Assembly (NCBI RefSeq): GCF_900113925.1
Contig: NZ_FORD01000001.1
Location: 124,001 to 188,000 of the forward strand
From: Nitrosomonas sp. Nm34
GTDB lineage: Bacteria; Pseudomonadota; Gammaproteobacteria; Burkholderiales; Nitrosomonadaceae
Length of the DNA stretch: 64,000 bases
Reading direction: 5' to 3'
In this document: positions 1-11,400 of the stretch, one piece after another
Position numbering within the stretch: position 1 is the first letter of the stretch
Layout of the letters: every line of letters starts with the position of its first letter
Notes under the pieces: model-generated
Seen by the model: only the letters and a program-made list of their open reading frames with translations
The model's database searches: none
What the model was told of the DNA's origin: nothing
Translations under genes and position numbers: made by a program

Positions 1-28
1 AGAATAAATCAAGCTTATTCATAACAAA

Positions 29-1258
29 TCAGCTGCGATAATCTGCGTTGATTTTCACATAGTCGTAAGAGAAATCACACGTCCATATGCTAGTTGCGGC
101 CACACCCCGGTTTAATATCACCCGCACGGTAATCTCAGATTGCTTCATGACGCGCAGCCCCTCCTCCTCACAATAGTTTTTTGCTCTACCCCCCTTCTCT
201 GCGACTAACACTTCATTCAGGTAAAGCTCAATATTGTTAACATCGAGATCGTCTATACCAGCATACCCAATCGCAGCAAGTATTCTCCCCAGATTAGGGT
301 CAGATGCAAAGAAAGCGGTCTTGACTAATGGCGAATGTGCAATGGCATAAGCAACCTGTGCACATTCTTGCAGTGTGCGACCTTTTTCTACCTGCACTGT
401 AATAAATTTAGTTGCACCTTCCCCATCGCGTACAATCATCTGAGCCAGCTTCACAGCTATTTCCATTATGGCATCTTGCAGCAAGTTAACCTCCGGGCTT
501 TTCCGATCAATCTCCTGCGAGTGATTGGCTTTGCCTGTTGCTATCAATACTAACGCATCATTGGTGGAGGTATCCCCATCCACCGTAATCCGGTTAAAGG
601 AATGATCCGCCACATGGCGCACCATCTCCTGTAATAGCGATTGAGATATCTTGGCATCTGTGGCGATATATCCCAGCATGGTTGCCATATTTGGATGAAT
701 CATACCCGAACCCTTGGCTATACCCGTTATTGTAATGGTGGTGCCATTAATTTGAATCTGATTGGAAATACCTTTGGGAACAATATCGGTCGTCATAATC
801 GCTTGCGCGGCAGCAAACCAGTTATCACATTTAAGTTCGCTCACGGCTCGAGGCATACCCGCAATAATTCTGTCAACCGGTAAGGGTTCCATGATAACGC
901 CTGTAGAAAACGGTAATATTTGCTGGGGCTCGCAGCCAAGCAGCTTGGCCAGCGCAGTACAAGTCACGCGTGCATGGGCGACACCTTCTTCTCCGGTACC
1001 GGCATTAGCGTTTCCGGTATTAATCACCAATGCACGAATTGAGCTGGCTGCCGAGAGATGTGCCTTTGCCACGGCGACAGGTGCCGCACAAAAGCGATTC
1101 TTAGTAAACACACCGGCTACTTTTACATTGTCATCAAGCGCAATCACCAAGAGATCTTTCCGATCAGGTCGTTTAATTCCTGCTTCAGCAATACCCAGAG
1201 ATATGCCCCGAATCGGTAATAATTGTTGAGGTAACAAGGGAGGAATATTAACTGGCAT
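29..1258 (-). CDS. argJ: Bifunctional glutamate N-acetyltransferase / ornithine acetyltransferase ArgJ
   Basis: 409 aa, the usual ArgJ length. ArgJ moves the acetyl group from N-acetylornithine to glutamate (cyclic arginine pathway) and in many bacteria also makes N-acetylglutamate from acetyl-CoA. The sequence shows the autocleavage signature [14 protein letters not shown] near residues 182-195; family knowledge places the cut before Thr193, which becomes the nucleophile of the beta chain. The TGNANA stretch near residue 81 and the C-terminal aspartate/tyrosine-rich end are also typical. It is divergent from the TusA-family gene with a 134-bp shared upstream region. Nothing looks damaged; the stop lies 29 bp from the window edge, so downstream partners are unseen. 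Confidence 0.97.
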   Translation of the reverse strand: MPVNIPPLLPQQLLPIRGISLGIAEAGIKRPDRKDLLVIALDDNVKVAGVFTKNRFCAAPVAVAKAHLSAASSIRALVINTGNANAGTGEEGVAHARVTCTALAKLLGCEPQQILPFSTGVIMEPLPVDRIIAGMPRAVSELKCDNWFAAAQAIMTTDIVPKGISNQIQINGTTITITGIAKGSGMIHPNMATMLGYIATDAKISQSLLQEMVRHVADHSFNRITVDGDTSTNDALVLIATGKANHSQEIDRKSPEVNLLQDAIMEIAVKLAQMIVRDGEGATKFITVQVEKGRTLQECAQVAYAIAHSPLVKTAFFASDPNLGRILAAIGYAGIDDLDVNNIELYLNEVLVAEKGGRAKNYCEEEGLRVMKQSEITVRVILNRGVAATSIWTCDFSYDYVKINADYRS

Positions 1259-1392
1259 ATAATAAAATGATTAAAAAATGCATTATCGTAACTTATCTTG
1301 AGCTGGAGGTTCCAACAATCTGAAATCAGGGGAGTTGGTACCTTATGTCATAGTCGGTAAAATTAAGTAAACATTTTTAAAAAAGGAGAAGT

Positions 1393-1620
1393 ATGAATTT
1401 TGATAAAGAACTTGATGTACGCGGACTCGTCTGTCCATTACCCATCCTACGCACAAAAAAATCTCTGACAGATATGACTCGCGGACAAATACTCAAAATC
1501 GTCGCTACCGATCCTGCTTCTCTCATTGATTTCCAAGTTTTTGCCGAACAGACGGGTAACCAGCTATTATCCTCAGCTGAAGCGAGCGGTGAATTTTTAT
1601 TTTACTTAAAAAAGAAATGA
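1393..1620 (+). CDS. TusA-family sulfurtransferase
   Basis: 75 aa with the diagnostic N-terminal motif DVRGLVCPLPILRTKK; Cys14 in the CPxP box is the expected persulfide-carrying residue. TusA-like proteins relay sulfur as a cytoplasmic persulfide, for example to tRNA thiolation or to sulfur-oxidation enzymes. The length and single domain match the family (E. coli TusA is slightly longer). A clear ribosome-binding site, AAGGAG, precedes the ATG. It stands alone, divergent from argJ, so which sulfur pathway it serves cannot be read from context. Confidence 0.93.
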   Translation: MNFDKELDVRGLVCPLPILRTKKSLTDMTRGQILKIVATDPASLIDFQVFAEQTGNQLLSSAEASGEFLFYLKKK

Positions 1621-1942
1621 TTATTTCCATCGGAGCATCAAAAATAAGGTTAAAAATTCAATGCTCATAACTTTTCAGTCATCTTCCGCATTCTATGTGA
1701 CTCAAAGACCAAAATTGAAGAGTGTAGCGTGTAATAGTCCAGGTGCAAGGCTTAGCGCAATGAGGCCGCAGCACCGTTCCCCGCAGCCGGGAACAACGCC
1801 ACATTCATGTCTGGAGCGGTATAAGGTGCGTCTGATAGGCCTCGTTGCGGCTTCACCATTCTGGCAAATGAGACTATTTCAAAAATGCTTCTATATTTAT
1901 GGATTCAATTACTCAAACAAGCAGTCAACTGATAAATCAGGC
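1621..1942. other. Spacer with GC-rich imperfect palindrome
   Basis: This spacer between two gene 3' ends carries a GC-rich block (about 1735-1860) unlike its AT-rich flanks. Inside it GCAATGAGGCC (1757-1767) pairs with GGCCTCGTTGC (1838-1848) with one mismatch, and GTTCCC (1776-1781) pairs with GGGAAC (1789-1794), so the block could fold into a branched stem. An open frame runs through it but shows no recognisable protein. It may be a degraded mobile fragment or a bidirectional transcription end; function unknown. Confidence 0.35.
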
Positions 1943-3301
1943 TTAATGCCCTGCAACTGTCATACGCTCTATCAGCAACGAGCCACATTGCTTAGAGCCA
2001 CGAACAATCCTGTCGCTGCCCACCCCTATTATTCCACGCAGCATTTCTTTTAAATTACCAGCAATAGTGATTTCCTCAACTGGATAACTTAGCTCTCCGT
2101 TTTCGACCCAGAAACCGGTAGCACCTCGTGAATAATCTCCTGTTACCCCATTCACACCCTGACCGAGTAATTCTGTTACCAACAATCCTTTGTTCATTTT
2201 CTTCAGCAAATCAGGAAATGACAATGGGGCGGTGTTTTCCACGATCAAATTATGATTACCTCCTGCATTGCCAGTGGTTTGCAAACCGAGCTTACGTGCT
2301 GAATAACTACCGAGAAAATAACCTTGCACCATCCCGTTCTCAACCACATTCCGTTCCTGCGTGACTACGCCTTCATCATCAAATGCACAGCTCGCTAGTC
2401 CTTTCTTGATATGGGGTATTTCACGTATTCGAATATCTGGCGAGAATACCTGCTTCCCAAGGCTATCCAGCAAGAATGATGATTTACGATAAAGACTGGC
2501 TCCGCTAACAGCCTGAGTAAAATGTCCGATCAGACTCGAGGCCACTGGCGCCTCAAACAATACAGGAACTTCACAGGTCGCAATTTTTTTCGCTCCCAAA
2601 CGCGCGACAGTACGCTTGCCTGCTTTTTTACCCACATCATGGATAGATTCCAGATCAGCTGCATCCCGCGCCACGGTATACCAATAATCGCGCTGCATCG
2701 CATCATGCTCTGTTGCAATGACCGCGCAACTCATACTGTGTCGGGAAAGCGGGTATCCCGCTATAAACCCATGGCTATTCGCGTAGACGAACTGTGATGT
2801 ATTCATGGATACAGTCGCCCCTTCCGAGTTGCTAATGCGCGTATCGATTGCATACGCCGCTGCTTCGCAGCCTTGTGCAAGCTCAATCGCTTGTTCGACT
2901 GATAACCCCCATGGATGATATAAATCGAGATCAGGAAATGAAGTAGCCAGCAACTTCGCGTCAGCTAATCCTGCGCAATCATCTGCAGCAGTATGTCGTG
3001 CAATAGAAAGTGCAGCGGTTACTGTATCCCCGATGGCTTGTGGAGAAAAATCTGAAGTACTTGCATGACCACGTTTTTGGCCAATGTATACTGTAACAGA
3101 CAATCCTTTGTCTCGAGTGTGCTCAATCGTTTCCACAGCACCCTGTCGAACTGTAACATTCAAACCACAACCATCAGAGACATTAGCTTCACATGCGCTG
3201 GCGCCCCCTTTCCGGGCATGGTCCAGAATATCACGTGCAATCTGCTGAAGCGTTCCAAAAGGATAAGAGAAATGTAGAGATGGCGAGATATCGTTATTCA
3301 T
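1943..3301 (-). CDS. pmbA: PmbA/TldE-type metalloprotease-related protein
   Basis: 452 aa from the ATG at 3301; an in-frame TTG at 3325 would add eight residues but is a weaker start. It matches PmbA (TldE), the partner of TldD: together they form a protease that matures microcin B17 and degrades the CcdA antitoxin. TldE lacks the zinc-binding HExxxH of TldD, and none is seen here. Recognisable blocks are the N-terminal VTVRQGAVETIEHTRDKG, the central LFEAPVASSLIGHF and the C-terminal GVNGVTGDYSRGATGFWVENG. It is divergent from yjgA, the same pairing as in E. coli. Confidence 0.95.
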   Translation of the reverse strand: MNNDISPSLHFSYPFGTLQQIARDILDHARKGGASACEANVSDGCGLNVTVRQGAVETIEHTRDKGLSVTVYIGQKRGHASTSDFSPQAIGDTVTAALSIARHTAADDCAGLADAKLLATSFPDLDLYHPWGLSVEQAIELAQGCEAAAYAIDTRISNSEGATVSMNTSQFVYANSHGFIAGYPLSRHSMSCAVIATEHDAMQRDYWYTVARDAADLESIHDVGKKAGKRTVARLGAKKIATCEVPVLFEAPVASSLIGHFTQAVSGASLYRKSSFLLDSLGKQVFSPDIRIREIPHIKKGLASCAFDDEGVVTQERNVVENGMVQGYFLGSYSARKLGLQTTGNAGGNHNLIVENTAPLSFPDLLKKMNKGLLVTELLGQGVNGVTGDYSRGATGFWVENGELSYPVEEITIAGNLKEMLRGIIGVGSDRIVRGSKQCGSLLIERMTVAGH

Positions 3302-3440
3302 ATAAATTAGCTTGATGAAAATCAACCCGCAACGAAGTTAATATAATCGTTATATAATCGTTTTAAGGTAAATTTAATAAAATGAGCGCTCAAAGAGCGA
3401 TATGATAACAGCTTCTCGTTATTGCATTACATAGCTCGCC

Positions 3441-3965
3441 ATGCAAAATAACATAAAACATGATGCTGACCAGGAATCTCCGCTCAGTAAAACACGGCGC
3501 AAACGTGCCATGCATACATTACAGGATATCGGTGAGCAGTTGGTGACGCTTGATCTCCAACAAATAGCTGAGCTTGATTTACCAGAAATACTCAAGGATG
3601 CCCTCTTTGAAGCTAAACGTATTACCAAGCATGAAGCGCATCGGCGCCAGCTCCAATATATTGGCAAGCTGATGCGAAAAATTGACGTTGCGCCTATTCA
3701 GGAGAAAATTAATTCTGTACGAAGTACAAGCATACACCATACTGCATGGTTACATCTTCTGGAACGATGGCGCGAGCGTCTGCTAGCGGATGAAACAGCT
3801 TTTACTGAATTTGGACAGCAATATCCGAACGCTGATTTACAGCGTTTGCGAATACTTGTGCGCAATACCATCAAAGAAAAGCTGGCAGGAAAACCTCCTA
3901 AAAACTTCCGGGCCCTATTTCAGGAATTACGCAGCATCATTCCTGAAAAAACACCTTCAAATTGA
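3441..3965 (+). CDS. yjgA: Ribosome-associated protein YjgA/DarP (DUF615)
   Basis: 174 aa, matching the DUF615 family by the N-terminal SKTRRKRAMHTLQDIGEQLV block and the KRITKHEAHRRQLQYIGKLMR block. The family protein associates with the large ribosomal subunit during assembly (renamed DarP in E. coli). It is highly charged and helical without membrane segments, hence cytoplasmic. The divergent placement opposite pmbA is conserved in many proteobacteria and supports the call. The last third (about residues 120-174) is also conserved with the family (RLRILVRNT, FRALFQELR). Confidence 0.93.
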   Translation: MQNNIKHDADQESPLSKTRRKRAMHTLQDIGEQLVTLDLQQIAELDLPEILKDALFEAKRITKHEAHRRQLQYIGKLMRKIDVAPIQEKINSVRSTSIHHTAWLHLLERWRERLLADETAFTEFGQQYPNADLQRLRILVRNTIKEKLAGKPPKNFRALFQELRSIIPEKTPSN

Positions 3966-4012
3966 TGTCAAAAGATAAACGGAAATCATCACACATCATC
4001 ATTTTTACTCGA

Positions 4013-5023
4013 TCATTCATCGACAGATTCACCCGTCAAGTAAGCTAGAAATCTCTGACGTGTTTCTTTGGAAGTGTCCCGGAATAATCGATACACTGCA
4101 TGTTGATCAGGATCCTGTAGATTCATTTCTATCCCCCATAAGGGTGCAACGGTAGTAGGTAAATTTGAGTAACGCACGTCAATCAGAAGATCAGGATGAT
4201 CAGGCTGAATCGCAACAAAACCAGCAGAAAAAACGGTAAAACGCGCAATATCCTTCGCTAAAATGGATTCCTCAGGCATTTGATTCAGAAACTGATCAAT
4301 CGTGAATTTTTTGATGGACTCTCCTGGATAGATGCGGGATTGCGAAAACAGGCTAACCCGAATCGCATCGACATAGAATTTTCCTTCGGTTTCATAAATC
4401 GAACGCCACAATATTAAATTGGCTAAAGTCGGTTTAACCATCAATTGCTCGGCAACATGCCCCCTGGAGGCAATCAAGTCAGCCGCAGCGGCTTCTGCAC
4501 GTTGGAGCTGTACCCAACCAAGCACAAGATAAAAACCTGCGATAATTAAGCCAATTTTCGCAACCATGACTGCTTTCTTCTTGTAGGCAAAGATGACTGC
4601 GATTAGCAGTATCAAGGTAAAAATAGGATCAATGACAGAAACAATATTAAGCGCAACTCGTTCCTCACTCACCGGCCAAAATAAATGAGTACCGTAGCTG
4701 GTTAACGCATCTAGCACGCCACTTAAGCTATAACCCAAAAAGCAGAATAAGTATAAGCGTGAAAAAGATAACCGCTTCCGGAGAAATGGCCACAGAATAA
4801 GTGCTGCAATCAAGCTACCGAACGGAACAAAGAAGATGGAATGCGTAAAATGGCGATGAAATTCCACAGTTAATAAAGGATCATTCACTGACTGAATCAG
4901 AATATCCGCATCTGCAAGCAGCCCAGCGAAAAATCCCACACCTGTCGCTAAACGCGTTTCATTTTGTCGCGTACCTGACTGAGCAAGACTGGCACCCAAT
5001 AATCCTTGAGTAAGTAGATCCAT
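4013..5023 (-). CDS. DUF457-type membrane-bound putative metal-dependent hydrolase
   Basis: 336 aa inner-membrane protein. The N-terminal MDLLTQGLLGA, the ADADIL segment (about 38-43) and HRHFTHS (about 56-62) are the histidine/aspartate motifs of the DUF457 (YdjM/YbcI) family, usually described as membrane-bound metal-dependent hydrolases of unknown substrate. Four to five hydrophobic segments lie within residues 25-170; the C-terminal half is soluble and probably periplasmic. It converges on yjgA with a 47-bp gap. No pathway is suggested by context. Confidence 0.82.
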   Translation of the reverse strand: MDLLTQGLLGASLAQSGTRQNETRLATGVGFFAGLLADADILIQSVNDPLLTVEFHRHFTHSIFFVPFGSLIAALILWPFLRKRLSFSRLYLFCFLGYSLSGVLDALTSYGTHLFWPVSEERVALNIVSVIDPIFTLILLIAVIFAYKKKAVMVAKIGLIIAGFYLVLGWVQLQRAEAAAADLIASRGHVAEQLMVKPTLANLILWRSIYETEGKFYVDAIRVSLFSQSRIYPGESIKKFTIDQFLNQMPEESILAKDIARFTVFSAGFVAIQPDHPDLLIDVRYSNLPTTVAPLWGIEMNLQDPDQHAVYRLFRDTSKETRQRFLAYLTGESVDE

Positions 5024-5628
5024 ATTTCACAAATATTTACAGAAAACAGATGGCTAGTTTATCTCATTTGATTGATAAATGGCCGTTGAACTGGAAATTA
5101 CCCAACACCTACTATTCTTTAAAAACAATTGAGAAGTAAAATATATCCATACATTTCCTGTTCTTAATGGCAATGGTTTGCAATGCAATAACTGAGGAAC
5201 AAGCGCTTCGGAGATCGGTTTACGCAAAACCAAACGTATCGTCTGCCTTTACAGGTACTGGCTAAATCTCCGTGTTATTCTATTTCCAAATCAAAAATGA
5301 CGCGAAGGCGAACCGCAGACAGTATCAATCATACGGCAAGGTGAAACCGACAATGTCAGTTTTGATTTAGAAATGGAATTAAAAGGTATTAAGCAAGGTT
5401 TTACTGAAGTGAGCGCAGTCACGGACAAACTGGGGGTGTTATTTCGAGAAACAGTATACATAGTAAACTCTTTGCAAACCCTTTCTTTACATTTCCAGAT
5501 CGTTTGATTGTCATAAAACATAGATAATACAATAGATTGCGCGAATCAAAACCCTATCACAACCTGATAAGAAATAGTTATTCCATAATCCATTATCGAC
5601 ACACTATTTCTTCTGTCAAAATTACAGA
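5024..5628. other. Gene-free spacer with one dispersed repeat copy
   Basis: About 600 bp without a convincing gene. It holds copy 1 of the dispersed inverted-repeat element and otherwise AT-rich sequence; the only open frame crosses the repeat and looks accidental. Confidence 0.5.
5275..5382 (+). repeat. Dispersed TIR repeat, copy 1
   Basis: About 105 bp, starting TTATTCTATTTCCAAATC and ending GATTTAGAAATGGAATTAA, so the ends are near-perfect inverted repeats of about 25 bp. The middle carries the family core ATGACGCGAAGGCGA and ATACGGCAAGGTGAAACCGA. Non-coding; the ends sit at TA, suggesting TA-targeted insertion. Confidence 0.85.
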
Positions 5629-6045
5629 TTAAAAAGAATCTGAATTAAGTGCATCGATGCCCGCTTGCGCAATTTGTGCATCTTGATGAGATCTTACGCC
5701 ACTCACGCCGATCGCACCCACAAATTGATTACTGAGTACAATAGGTAGTCCACCTTCAATGGATATTGCTCCAGGTAAATTTAAGTAACGCACATGCCCT
5801 TGATTGACTTGCTCCTCCAGCACCTTAGTTGGCCTTCGAAAAGCGATGGCTGATCTTGCCTTTTGTATGGCAACCTCAATACTGCCATATTGCGTATTAT
5901 CTAACCGCATTAAATAAAGTAAATGCCCTCCTTCATCAACAATAGAAATGACGACGGGCCAATTATTGCGCCTGGCTTCCGCTTCTGCCGCTGCGGCGAT
6001 CTTTTTGGCGTCCTCAAGTGTCAGAAAAAGTTTGCTATTTGCCAT
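5629..6045 (-). CDS. GlcG/HbpS-family (DUF336) heme-binding-like protein
   Basis: 138 aa cytoplasmic protein with the typical GlcG/HbpS layout: LTLEDAKKIAAAAEAEA at the N-terminus, VVISIVDEGGHLLYLMRLD (about 31-49), the KARSAI segment and the C-terminal PIVLSNQFVGAIGVSG followed by DAQIAQAGI. Family members bind heme or small ligands, or accompany glycolate and diol metabolism; exact role unknown. It is the third gene of a minus-strand run cysK-epsC-this gene, starting 21 bp after epsC with a purine-rich ribosome-binding site. Confidence 0.88.
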   Translation of the reverse strand: MANSKLFLTLEDAKKIAAAAEAEARRNNWPVVISIVDEGGHLLYLMRLDNTQYGSIEVAIQKARSAIAFRRPTKVLEEQVNQGHVRYLNLPGAISIEGGLPIVLSNQFVGAIGVSGVRSHQDAQIAQAGIDALNSDSF

Positions 6046-6066
6046 CTCCCTCTCTCACATATAATG

Positions 6067-7017
6067 CTATATCCCCGACCCACCTTCGAATATTTCATGA
6101 CGCATTTGTGCTTGGGTCACATGACTGCCAGCTGGCACGCTGCGTGTCAGCCAGACGTTCCCACCTATTATTGAGCCCCGCCCGATAATGATACGTCCCA
6201 AGATAGTTGCCCCTGCATAAATCACAACATCATCCTCGACGATCGGATGCCGCGGTATGCCTTTTACCAACGCCCCGTGCTCATCTACCGGAAACCGTTT
6301 TGCACCTAAAGTAACAGCCTGATATAGCCGCACATTGCGACCTATAATGGCAGTTTCTCCGATGACCACACCCGTACCATGATCAATAAAAAAACTGCCA
6401 CCAATCTGAGCACCTGGATGTATTTCTACCCCAGTCATTGAATGGGCTATTTCTGAAATCATGCGCGCAATTAGTGGCACACCGAGCCGGTGCAACTCAT
6501 GCGCTAGCCGATAGTAGGTAATGGCCATAATGCCCGGATAACATACCAATACTTCATCAACGCTGTGTGCTGCCGGGTCCCCTTCGTAAGCCGCCACAAT
6601 ATCGCTTTCCAGTAAACTGCGAATCGCAGGTAAGCGTTTGGCGAATGCTTGCGTGATCTCTACTGCCCGTTCACGATCAGCGTCACCCAGGTTTTCCAAA
6701 CCCGAGCTAAAATGTAATTCATGCTGTATTTGTACCAGCAACGTGCGCAGAGCGCTATTCAAAGTGTGCCCGACATAATGGTCGATTCCCTCATCCGCGA
6801 GATCGGCCGGGCCCAAACGATTAGGAAACATCGCAGCACTTAAGCCCTCTGCCACACTAACCAGAATTTTGCGTAAAGGAAGTTTAGGAGGCCTGGTATG
6901 CCCTTGTCTATTTTCCAGCGAAGCAATCCGCAAATCACGTAATTCTTCAACGATATGATCAACCTCAAGAAAAGTACTTCTTATTTGAAGATCGCTGATT
7001 CTATTGACGTTAGTCAC
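6067..7017 (-). CDS. epsC: Serine O-acetyltransferase, EpsC/CysE type
   Basis: 316 aa. It makes O-acetylserine from serine and acetyl-CoA, the substrate of the adjacent cysteine synthase. The N-terminal half is helical; the C-terminal half is a left-handed beta-helix built of hexapeptides, with the catalytic region [20 protein letters not shown] (about 196-215) and the GETAIIG and [12 protein letters not shown] blocks. The longer N-terminus matches the EpsC subtype rather than E. coli CysE. The GTG start overlaps the cysK stop (GTGA at 7014-7017), so the two are translationally coupled and probably form the cysteine synthase pair. Confidence 0.94.
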   Translation of the reverse strand: MTNVNRISDLQIRSTFLEVDHIVEELRDLRIASLENRQGHTRPPKLPLRKILVSVAEGLSAAMFPNRLGPADLADEGIDHYVGHTLNSALRTLLVQIQHELHFSSGLENLGDADRERAVEITQAFAKRLPAIRSLLESDIVAAYEGDPAAHSVDEVLVCYPGIMAITYYRLAHELHRLGVPLIARMISEIAHSMTGVEIHPGAQIGGSFFIDHGTGVVIGETAIIGRNVRLYQAVTLGAKRFPVDEHGALVKGIPRHPIVEDDVVIYAGATILGRIIIGRGSIIGGNVWLTRSVPAGSHVTQAQMRHEIFEGGSGI

Positions 7018-7994
7018 TCTACATTCAACCCCTGTTCATTGAACATCCCCTCAAAGAGAATACTGCTCAAATAACGTTCACCAGAATCCGGCAAAATCAC
7101 CACAATTGTTTTGCCAGCATTTTCCGCACGCTTGGCATGTCGTACAGCTGCTGCAACTGCAGCACCACAGGAAATACCGGAAAGGATGCCTTCCTCCCTG
7201 GCGAGGCGACGAGCGTACAAGACAGCATCTTCATTACTCACCTGTTCGACTTCATCCACCAGGGAGAGATCAAGATTATCCGGCACAAATCCAGCGCCAA
7301 TCCCTTGAATTTTGTGAGGGCCAGGTGTTAAAGGCTGACCTGATCGCTGCTGAGTAATAACAGGGCTTGCCGCTGGTTCAACTGCAACTGACGTAATGGC
7401 TTTCCCTTTACCTTGTTTTATATAACGGGAAACACCTGTCATCGTACCACCTGTTCCTATCCCTGCAACAAAAATATCAATTGCCCCATCAGTATCTTGC
7501 CAGATCTCAGCACCTGTCGTTAGCTCGTGTATTGCTGGATTGGCCGGATTCTTAAATTGCTCCAGTAAAACAAAACGATCAGGATCTGCAGCAACGATTT
7601 CATTGGCTTTGGCAATAGCGCCCCCCATACCTCGCTGACCTTCCGTCAGAACCAGCTTGGCGCCAAACGCGACAAGTAATTTCCGGCGCTCGATACTCAT
7701 GGTTTCCGGCATTGTCAGGGTCAACGGGATACCGCGTGCAGCCGCAACAAATGCCAAAGCAATGCCGGTGTTACCACTTGTTGGCTCTACTAATTCTTTA
7801 CCAGGGCCAAGTAATCCTCGTCGCTCGGCATCATCGACCATTGCAACTCCAATACGGCATTTGACTGAATATGCCGGATTACGCCCCTCTATCTTGGCCA
7901 GTACTGTTGCTGCTGCCCCATCAGTAATATGATTAAGTCGAACTAACGGTGTTCTTCCAATCGATTTTGAATTGTCTTGATACCAATTTGACAT
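7014..7994 (-). CDS. cysK: Cysteine synthase A (O-acetylserine sulfhydrylase)
   Basis: 326 aa PLP enzyme converting O-acetylserine and sulfide to cysteine. Lys45 in AYSVKCRIG is the PLP Schiff-base lysine; [12 protein letters not shown] (substrate loop), [11 protein letters not shown] (phosphate cradle) and [11 protein letters not shown] are intact. The [12 protein letters not shown] segment and the close resemblance along its length to E. coli CysK favour CysK over CysM. First gene of the cysK-epsC-glcG-like run, with a 420-bp upstream spacer that probably contains the promoter. Confidence 0.96.
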   Translation of the reverse strand: MSNWYQDNSKSIGRTPLVRLNHITDGAAATVLAKIEGRNPAYSVKCRIGVAMVDDAERRGLLGPGKELVEPTSGNTGIALAFVAAARGIPLTLTMPETMSIERRKLLVAFGAKLVLTEGQRGMGGAIAKANEIVAADPDRFVLLEQFKNPANPAIHELTTGAEIWQDTDGAIDIFVAGIGTGGTMTGVSRYIKQGKGKAITSVAVEPAASPVITQQRSGQPLTPGPHKIQGIGAGFVPDNLDLSLVDEVEQVSNEDAVLYARRLAREEGILSGISCGAAVAAAVRHAKRAENAGKTIVVILPDSGERYLSSILFEGMFNEQGLNVE

Positions 7995-8414
7995 GAGACA
8001 TTCCTTTCTTTATCGCCATACTGGCGGATCATCATTGATTATTTTAAGAAAAATTAAAAAATTAACAATTATTTATCGCTCTACTATTTTAACCGGCATT
8101 ACTCATTTTATTACAGCACATCTATGATTAACCAAAGAATTTATATGACATACAATCAAGCTCAAATAATATAATCAAACTTCAATCAATTAGTATTGAA
8201 TATAAAGGATGGCATGTTCATGGCAAGCAGTAAAGGAATACAAGCAAGGGCAAAAGCCATCTGCATAACAATATGTCACCAGCTGATGGAACTATTTAGC
8301 GCACATATAAAAAGTAGTTCTCAATCTACCTCATAAATATCTGATCATTACCCTACTCCTGCTCGCAGTTAAATTTAGGATAAAACTGCACTTACTAAGC
8401 TCTTCTAAGTCTTC
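7995..8414. other. AT-rich intergenic region between cysK and the MASE1 gene
   Basis: 420 bp, very AT-rich, between two divergent transcription units, so it should carry both promoters. No ORF, hairpin terminator or repeat copy is recognised, and I do not see a confident -35/-10 pair. Confidence 0.45.
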
Positions 8415-11400
8415 ATGATACGAATTATAGCGCTAACGACAGCTTATTTTATAGCCGGAAAGCTGGGACTAAGCATGCCCTTCATTGGTTCTAACATTAC
8501 CTTGTTCTGGCCACCCACCGGCATTGCACTAGCTGCCGCCTTGATATGGGGACCTTCATGCTGGTTTGGCATTTTTCTCGGCGCGTTCTTAGTTAACTTA
8601 ACTACGGGCGAACCCACCTTTTCCACTGCACTTGAGATCGCAATAGGCAATACTCTTGCTCCGGCATTCGGAGCGCTAATGCTTAAAAGAACCATAGGAT
8701 CTCAAAACTTTTTTAGACGAGGTCGAGATATAGTCACTTTTATTCTGATTACCGCTGGTTCGATGCTATTGAGCGCGACGGGTGGCATACTCTCTCTGTA
8801 CTTTAATGGCTTGCTATCAAGCGACTTGGTACTTAAAGCCTGGCTAGGATGGTGGTTAGGAGACATAATCGGGGTAATGATTTTTTCACCTCTACTGTTA
8901 GCCTGAGTAGCCAATCCAGCAAATCCTGATCTTCGTCATCCTCGACTCGGATTAGAATTCTTTTTCATCATAAGTAGCTGTATTGCTATAACCTGGCTAG
9001 TATTCGGCGATGCTCTGGCGCTGGGTCACCTCAAGTTATCATTCGCTTTCCTCCTGTTTCCACCCTTGATTTGGGCAGGGTTGCGCTTTAATGTCGTAGA
9101 AGTTTCTATTGCAGCGATAGCAGTTACTTTACTTGCCATATGGGGAACCGCACAAAACCTCGGTCCTTTTTCACAAGGCCATCCCCAGCTAGATCAGTTG
9201 GCCTTATGTGTCTTTGTGGCAACTGTTGCGCTCATCTTGCACATGATGATTGGAATTCAAACTAGTTGGCGTCAAGCAGAGCAAAGCTTGCGTGACAGTG
9301 AATCACGCCTCCGTCTGACTTTGGCAGCATCTAACCAAGGCCTTTATGATCTCAATGTGCAGACAGGTTTAGTGACTATCAGTCCTGAATATGCTCGTAT
9401 GCTGGATTATGATCCACAAACTTTCCTGGAATCCATTGACCGCTGGCGTGATCACCTTCATCCGGAGGATCATGAAACAACCTTTCAAATTTACAAGGAT
9501 TACCTCAATGGCTTACGCGAAGATTATCAAGCTGAATATCGGCAGCTCACCCGGCAAGGTGATTGGAAATGGATACTTTCTCTGGGCAAGGTTGTCGAAT
9601 GGGACAAACAAGGACATCCGCTACGCATGTTGGGTACTCATACTGATATCAGTGAGCGGAAAGCTAAGGAGTTCGCTTTACGCCAAAGCGAAGCTGCACT
9701 TCGCCGTGCACAATCCCTAGCCAAACTAGGGAGCTGGCAGCTAGATCTGAAAAATAATGCATTTAACTGGTCTAAGGAAACTTTCAGAATTTTTGGCGTA
9801 AAAGATCGTACTCCCCTCAATTATGAGGACTTTCTGGCCTGTGTTGTCCCAGAAGACCGGCAGCGGGTTGATTGTGCCTGGTGTGCAGCCTTGCAAGGTG
9901 TGCCTTACGATATCGAATACCAAATCAATGCCAATGGAAAAATTAAATGGATTAAAGAGCAGGCTGAGATCATATCTGATAGTAGTGGCAGAGCGATTGA
10001 ATTACTTGGTACAGCTCAGGATATCAGCGAACGCAAGTTTGCGGAAGAGATAATCAAGCAAGCAAAGACATTACTGCAAACAGTTATTGACACAACCCCA
10101 GACTGGATTTTCGCAAAAGATAGACAGCATCGTTTTATATTGGTAAATCAGGCATTTGCTAGTAGTCAAAGACTTAAACCAGCTGAGATGATAGGTAAAC
10201 CCGATACTGATTTCTGGCCAGAGTATCTGTGCTATGGCGACCTAGCTAAGGGAATCAGAGGTTTTCACACGGATGACGATGAAGCGATCGCCGGTCAAAC
10301 AGTACATAACCCTGCTGATCCTACGACGCTGGCAGATAGGCAGCTACGCTGGTTTGATACCTGGAAGCTGCCAATGCGTGATGCCAATGGTGAAGTAATT
10401 GGTGTCTTGGCGTATGCACGAGACATTACTGATCGCTTGAATGCTGAGTCAAAATATCGAATACTGATCGAACAAATTCCAGCGGTGACTTATATCGCCA
10501 ACATCAATTCTTCTGTAGATACTCTCTACATTAGCCCACAAATCGAATCACAGCTCGGCTTTAGCGTTCAAGAATGTCTTGATGATCCACAACTCAGGAT
10601 AAAACAGATTCATCCAGATGACAGGGAAAAAATCATCGGTAGCTTGACAACCAACTCTATGACGGGTAAACCCTACAATCTGGAATATCGTCTTGTTAAA
10701 AAGGATGGCGCTATTGCCTGGGTTCGGGATGATGCCATTACGCTGAAAGATGCAGCGGGAAAACCAATATTGTTTCAAGGGGTCCTGTTTGATATCACGA
10801 ATCAAAGACAAGCTGAAGAAAACCTGAAATCAGCCATAGAAGAACTGCGTATCTCTGAAAAGCATCAACGTGAGCTCCGCACTTTGGCGGAGCGAGAGCA
10901 AAGCCGTATGAGAGCTTTACTCTCCGTCATGAATATCGGAATCCTGTTTGAGGATGATAAACAGAAAGTCGAGTATTTTAATCCAGCTTTTCTTCATATG
11001 TGGGATATTTGCTCCTATGAAAACTTATTGAATATACCGACCAAAACAGTATTTGATCGATTTACCAAGCATTTTGTCCAATCCGGCCATGCAGCAAAAT
11101 TTAGACGAGATGCTCTCGATACCCATGAAATTAGCGAACAGTCTGAGCTTCAACTCACTGATGGACGAATACTTACCCAGCTGTCTTACCCAGTAAATGA
11201 TGTGAAAGGTCAATCTATAGGGCGACTGTGGATTTATGAAGACATTACCAAGGAGCGGCAAACAGCCGAACAACTCATTTATCTTGCTGAACGAGATCCG
11301 CTGACAGGTTTATACAACCGGCATCGTTTTCAGGAGGAGCTAGATAATTTAATCGCAACTTCCTTACGCAATCAAAGCAAATTTGCATTGCTCTATTTTG

